Below, piece after piece: positions 5,293 through 7,151 of a stretch of DNA of 7,151 nucleotides. Under the pieces are notes generated by a model. It was not told the origin of the DNA. It saw nothing but the letters and a program-made list of their open reading frames with translations, and searched no databases. This DNA comes from Alphaproteobacteria bacterium. GTDB lineage: Bacteria > Pseudomonadota > Alphaproteobacteria > Micavibrionales > UBA1664. Made by a program: the position numbers and the translations under genes. The stretch spans positions 1 to 7,151 of the forward strand of contig NVSI01000069.1 of assembly GCA_002401195.1 (NCBI GenBank), read 5' to 3'. Positions within the stretch are counted from its first letter, which is position 1. Each line of letters begins with the position of its first letter.

Positions 5293-5726
5293 TATTTCTC
5301 TAAATTTATAGGGATGAATCTAGCGTTATCAGGATTGTGAAGATTTATATTGGCAAGCTTTTCATCTGAAAAATCCAGTTGATAGACCCGATGTGATATA
5401 AGTGGGGTGTTCACTTTTCCGGTCATACATTTGTCATAAAACAAACGCATTTCATCGTTATTTTTAAAACTAACTGTAAAGCTAACTGTAAAATTGACAC
5501 GACACGCAGGGATTTCCTCTAGATAAAATTTGATTTTTGTTTCGTCTTTAATCATGTTGCGAAGGGATAAATAGAAATAAGGAGTTGCTGCATTTAATCC
5601 GTTAAGGCAATGAATGGTACAGGTTGCAGGAGTGCTTTCATTGTTTCCAATGGCGACCATGTCCCAGTCTTTTATCGTGTTAAAAGCGGCCGCGTAAAAT
5701 TCTTTATTGAGGTGGTTTGTATTCAT
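5292..5726 (-). CDS. Orphan hypothetical protein, 144 aa, with internal tandem repeat
   Basis: I do not recognise this protein. It starts MNTNHLNKEFYAAAFNTIKD, has no signal peptide or membrane segment, and contains four cysteines ('ATCTIHC', 'PACRVN', 'YDKCMTG'). Near residues 78-86 the sequence 'FTVSFTVSF' comes from a 12-base tandem duplication that keeps the frame. The middle ('PYFYLSLRNMIKDETKIKFYLEEIP') looks alpha/beta. No Shine-Dalgarno precedes the ATG at 5726. It converges on the orphan at 4830-5276 with only 15 bases between stops, and both are AT-rich next to tRNA-Leu. A real gene is likely from the length of the frame and lack of alternatives, but nothing supports a function. Confidence 0.6.
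   Translation of the reverse strand: MNTNHLNKEFYAAAFNTIKDWDMVAIGNNESTPATCTIHCLNGLNAATPYFYLSLRNMIKDETKIKFYLEEIPACRVNFTVSFTVSFKNNDEMRLFYDKCMTGKVNTPLISHRVYQLDFSDEKLANINLHNPDNARFIPINLEK
5470..5493. repeat. 12-bp tandem duplication inside the orphan gene
   Basis: CTAACTGTAAAG (5470-5481) is followed directly by CTAACTGTAAAA (5482-5493), 11 of 12 bases the same. The unit is a multiple of three and yields two TVSF-type repeats in the minus-strand protein, so it looks like a recent slippage or duplication that preserved the frame. Confidence 0.75.
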
Positions 5727-5900
5727 AACTACAGTGTTAGCACGGCAATCGAGTCATGGAAAGGCGTCATTATTGCTTTCCTTTCCCCAACAATGATTTT
5801 TTATCCAACATTATTGTGAGTTGACGCCATTCATTGATTGACTTGGTGGGCGTGGGGCTTTAATTCTGGATGAAACAACCGTCAATAAAGGATTTGAACA
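5727..5900 (+). promoter_or_regulatory. Intergenic region with dyad structures and the ssb promoter
   Basis: This 174-base spacer has no gene. A good promoter for ssb reads TTGACT (5838-5843), 17 bases, TAATTC (5861-5866), giving a leader of roughly 25-35 bases. AAGGA (5888-5892) lies eight bases before the ssb ATG. Upstream, GGCGTCA (5763-5769) and TGACGCC (5822-5828) form an inverted repeat. The octamer CATTATTG occurs twice (5768-5775 and 5809-5816). TCATTATTG (5767-5775) pairs with CAACAATGA (5788-5796) with one mismatch and is followed by six T. I see no alphaproteobacterial LexA box (GTTC-N7-GTTC). Confidence 0.55.
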
Positions 5901-6410
5901 ATGGCTGGATCACTGAATAAAGTAATGATAATTGGGAATTTAGGAAGCGATCCTGACATTCGCTCCATGCAAAATGGTGGGCGCGTGTGTAATTTGTCAA
6001 TCGCGACATCTGAATCATGGAAAGATAAAAACACGGGCGAGCGTCAGGAAAAGACAGAATGGCACCGTGTGTCGATCTTTAATGACGGCCTTGTTGGTGT
6101 GTGCGAAAGTTACCTCAAAAAAGGATCAAAAGTTTTTGTCGAAGGCGCGCTTCAAACACGGAAATGGCAGGACCAAAATGGTCAGGATAAATACTCAACT
6201 GAAATCGTTTTAAAGGCTTTTAACGGAACTTTGACAATGCTTGACGGTCGTAATGACAGCCAAGGTCAAGGCGGCGGAGGCGGTGGTTACCAAAATAACA
6301 ACCAACAAAACCAACGTCCGATGAATAATAATCAAGGCGGTGGACAACAGCAACAGGCTGCGGCTGCGGCTCCTGTCCATGATGATTTCGAGGATGATAT
6401 CCCGTTTTAA
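5901..6410 (+). CDS. ssb: Single-stranded DNA-binding protein SSB
   Basis: This is the replication and repair SSB, which coats single-stranded DNA as a tetramer and recruits partners through its C-terminal tip. The OB-fold occupies about residues 1-112 and begins [20 protein letters not shown]. It includes the family segments '[32 protein letters not shown]' (26-57) and '[24 protein letters not shown]' (71-94). A disordered Gly/Gln/Asn linker (about 116-156) carries a six-Gly run, a four-Gln run and a five-Ala run. The tip is DDFEDDIPF, the canonical acidic interaction motif. The start is fixed by AAGGA at the right distance, and 169 residues is typical. Two cysteines (C30, C68) sit in the OB-fold. 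The CBP3-like gene starts 20 bases downstream, so some read-through is likely. Confidence 0.97.
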   Translation: MAGSLNKVMIIGNLGSDPDIRSMQNGGRVCNLSIATSESWKDKNTGERQEKTEWHRVSIFNDGLVGVCESYLKKGSKVFVEGALQTRKWQDQNGQDKYSTEIVLKAFNGTLTMLDGRNDSQGQGGGGGGYQNNNQQNQRPMNNNQGGGQQQQAAAAAPVHDDFEDDIPF

Positions 6411-6430
6411 AATTTAAGATTGGATGATTG

Positions 6431-6862
6431 ATGCTCTCTTTATTTAAGCGCAAATCAAATGATGCTGAATCGTTGTATGCCAAGGTGATCGCACAAGCGC
6501 GTGATCCAAAGCTGTACAGCGATTTTGGCGTCCCTGATACTCCGATCGGGCGGTTTCAAATGATCGCCCTTCACGCGGCGCCCCACATGGCGCGCTATGC
6601 GAATGATAATGCGGGGGAGAAATCTCAGGCTTTATTTGATCTGATCTTTCGGGATATTGAATTATCCTTTCGCGAAATTGGGGTTGGCGATTTGGCCGTT
6701 CCCAAAAAGATGAAAAAATGGATGAAAGATTTCAACGGAATTATTCAGGCTCATAGTGACAAAGGCGCGGATCACGTTAATGTCACACGTCGTAATTTGT
6801 TGGACGAGGGGGCGAAAATGCCTGCTCCATTTAAAAAATATATAACAGGGTTATTCTCATGA
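6431..6862 (+). CDS. Ubiquinol-cytochrome c chaperone family protein (CBP3-like)
   Basis: A 143-residue soluble protein of the family related to mitochondrial Cbp3, which assists assembly of cytochrome b and the bc1 complex. Signature stretches are 'LYAKVIAQARDPKLY' (15-29), 'GVPDTPIGRFQMIALH' (33-48), 'LFDLIFRDIELSFREIGVGDLAVPKKMKKW' (68-97) and 'RRNLL' (120-124). The family is typical of alphaproteobacteria. The ATG at 6431 is preferred; a TTG at 6428 would add one residue. Only a poor GGA lies upstream, so translation may follow from ssb 20 bases away. Its stop overlaps the next start as ATGA, a classic coupled pair with the DUF177 gene. In this lineage the two are commonly neighbours, although the functional link is unclear. 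Confidence 0.9.
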   Translation: MLSLFKRKSNDAESLYAKVIAQARDPKLYSDFGVPDTPIGRFQMIALHAAPHMARYANDNAGEKSQALFDLIFRDIELSFREIGVGDLAVPKKMKKWMKDFNGIIQAHSDKGADHVNVTRRNLLDEGAKMPAPFKKYITGLFS

Positions 6863-7151
6863 GCGTTGAATTTTCAAGATTGATCAAAATTGACCATATT
6901 GATGGGAAATCTAAATCCGAAACGATAGAGGCGAGCGCGGATGAGTGCGCGGCGCTTGCGACACGATTTGAAGTGTCCAAAGTCAAAAGCGTGACGGCAA
7001 AAATTGCATTAAAACGCCAAGGTGACCGCATGACATACCGCGTCACAGGGTCATTGAGCGCATCGATCGTGCAGGAATGCGCCGTTACAGCCGCCGATAT
7101 TAATAACGACATCAGCGAAGAATTCGAATCGTGGTTTGTTGATCAGGCTCG
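6859..7151 (+). CDS. DUF177/YceD family protein, 5' part (cut by right edge)
   Basis: The frame runs from ATG 6859 to the right edge, 97 complete codons without a stop. The protein begins MSVEFSRLIKIDHIDGKSKS. It contains the helix 'ASADECAALATRFEVSKVKSVTAKIAL' and the hallmark 'YRVTGSLSASIVQECAVT' (60-77), in which the VQEC cysteine is followed by an acidic stretch 'ISEEFESWFVDQA'. This matches DUF177/YceD, linked in plants and bacteria to 23S rRNA accumulation. In many bacteria it lies just before rpmF and plsX, so plsX may follow outside the window. The start overlaps the chaperone stop by four bases (ATGA), indicating translational coupling. About half to two thirds of the protein is visible. 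Confidence 0.85.
   Translation, partial: MSVEFSRLIKIDHIDGKSKSETIEASADECAALATRFEVSKVKSVTAKIALKRQGDRMTYRVTGSLSASIVQECAVTAADINNDISEEFESWFVDQA

Noticed and set aside
5277..5293. A-run and T-run between the two convergent orphan genes as a terminator hairpin
   Set aside because: Only about four A-T pairs could form, which is too weak to call a terminator.
5901..5960. LexA (SOS) box for ssb
   Set aside because: No GTTC-N7-GTTC or GAAC-N7-GAAC pair is present in the upstream region or near the start.
6831..7112. 93-residue minus-strand frame at the right end
   Set aside because: It is antisense to the DUF177/YceD gene, whose start is coupled by ATGA to the chaperone gene and whose VQEC motif is recognisable.

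Overview
The window reads as chromosomal DNA of a moderately AT-leaning alphaproteobacterium. The evidence is the pairing of a ubiquinol-cytochrome c chaperone-type gene with a DUF177/YceD gene, an ExoD-family gene, and the start of a DinG-like helicase with the N-terminal extension I associate with alphaproteobacteria. I cannot name the genus. A low-GC, Rhodospirillales- or Micavibrio-like lineage would fit, but that is inference.

Layout. Positions 1-652 (minus) hold the 5' part of a DinG-like ATP-dependent helicase that runs off the left edge. A divergent spacer (653-755) leads to an unrecognised soluble protein (756-1232, plus), then a membrane-anchored protein of unknown function (1274-1912, plus). 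A perfect GC-rich hairpin lies where this transcript meets the opposing one. Next is a minus-strand block, in transcription order: ExoD-family membrane protein (4544-3936), DsbB-like quinone:disulfide oxidoreductase (3922-3398), DUF2946-like secreted Cys protein (3408-3049) and a Met/His-rich outer-membrane porin-like protein (3005-1926). The short gaps and one 11-base overlap make this a likely operon. Its two last genes belong to families often found near copper-handling genes, so I read it as an envelope redox/metal cassette.

At 4636-4721 there is a complete tRNA-Leu(CAA), divergent from exoD. Immediately downstream is an AT-rich islet of two convergent orphan genes (4830-5276 plus, 5292-5726 minus). 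A 16-bp identical direct repeat brackets the first orphan. This is the most island-like part of the window.

The right end returns to core genes on the plus strand. A promoter-bearing spacer with dyad structures (5727-5900) is followed by ssb (5901-6410), a CBP3-like ubiquinol-cytochrome c chaperone (6431-6862) and a partial DUF177/YceD gene (6859 to the right edge). The last two overlap by ATGA.

Several genes (helicase, 1274, 4830) lack a visible Shine-Dalgarno but have a -10-like hexamer 6-7 bases before the ATG, which suggests leaderless transcripts. No IS element, CRISPR array or complete novel system is visible. The best candidates for something undescribed are the tRNA-linked orphan islet and the metal/redox operon.
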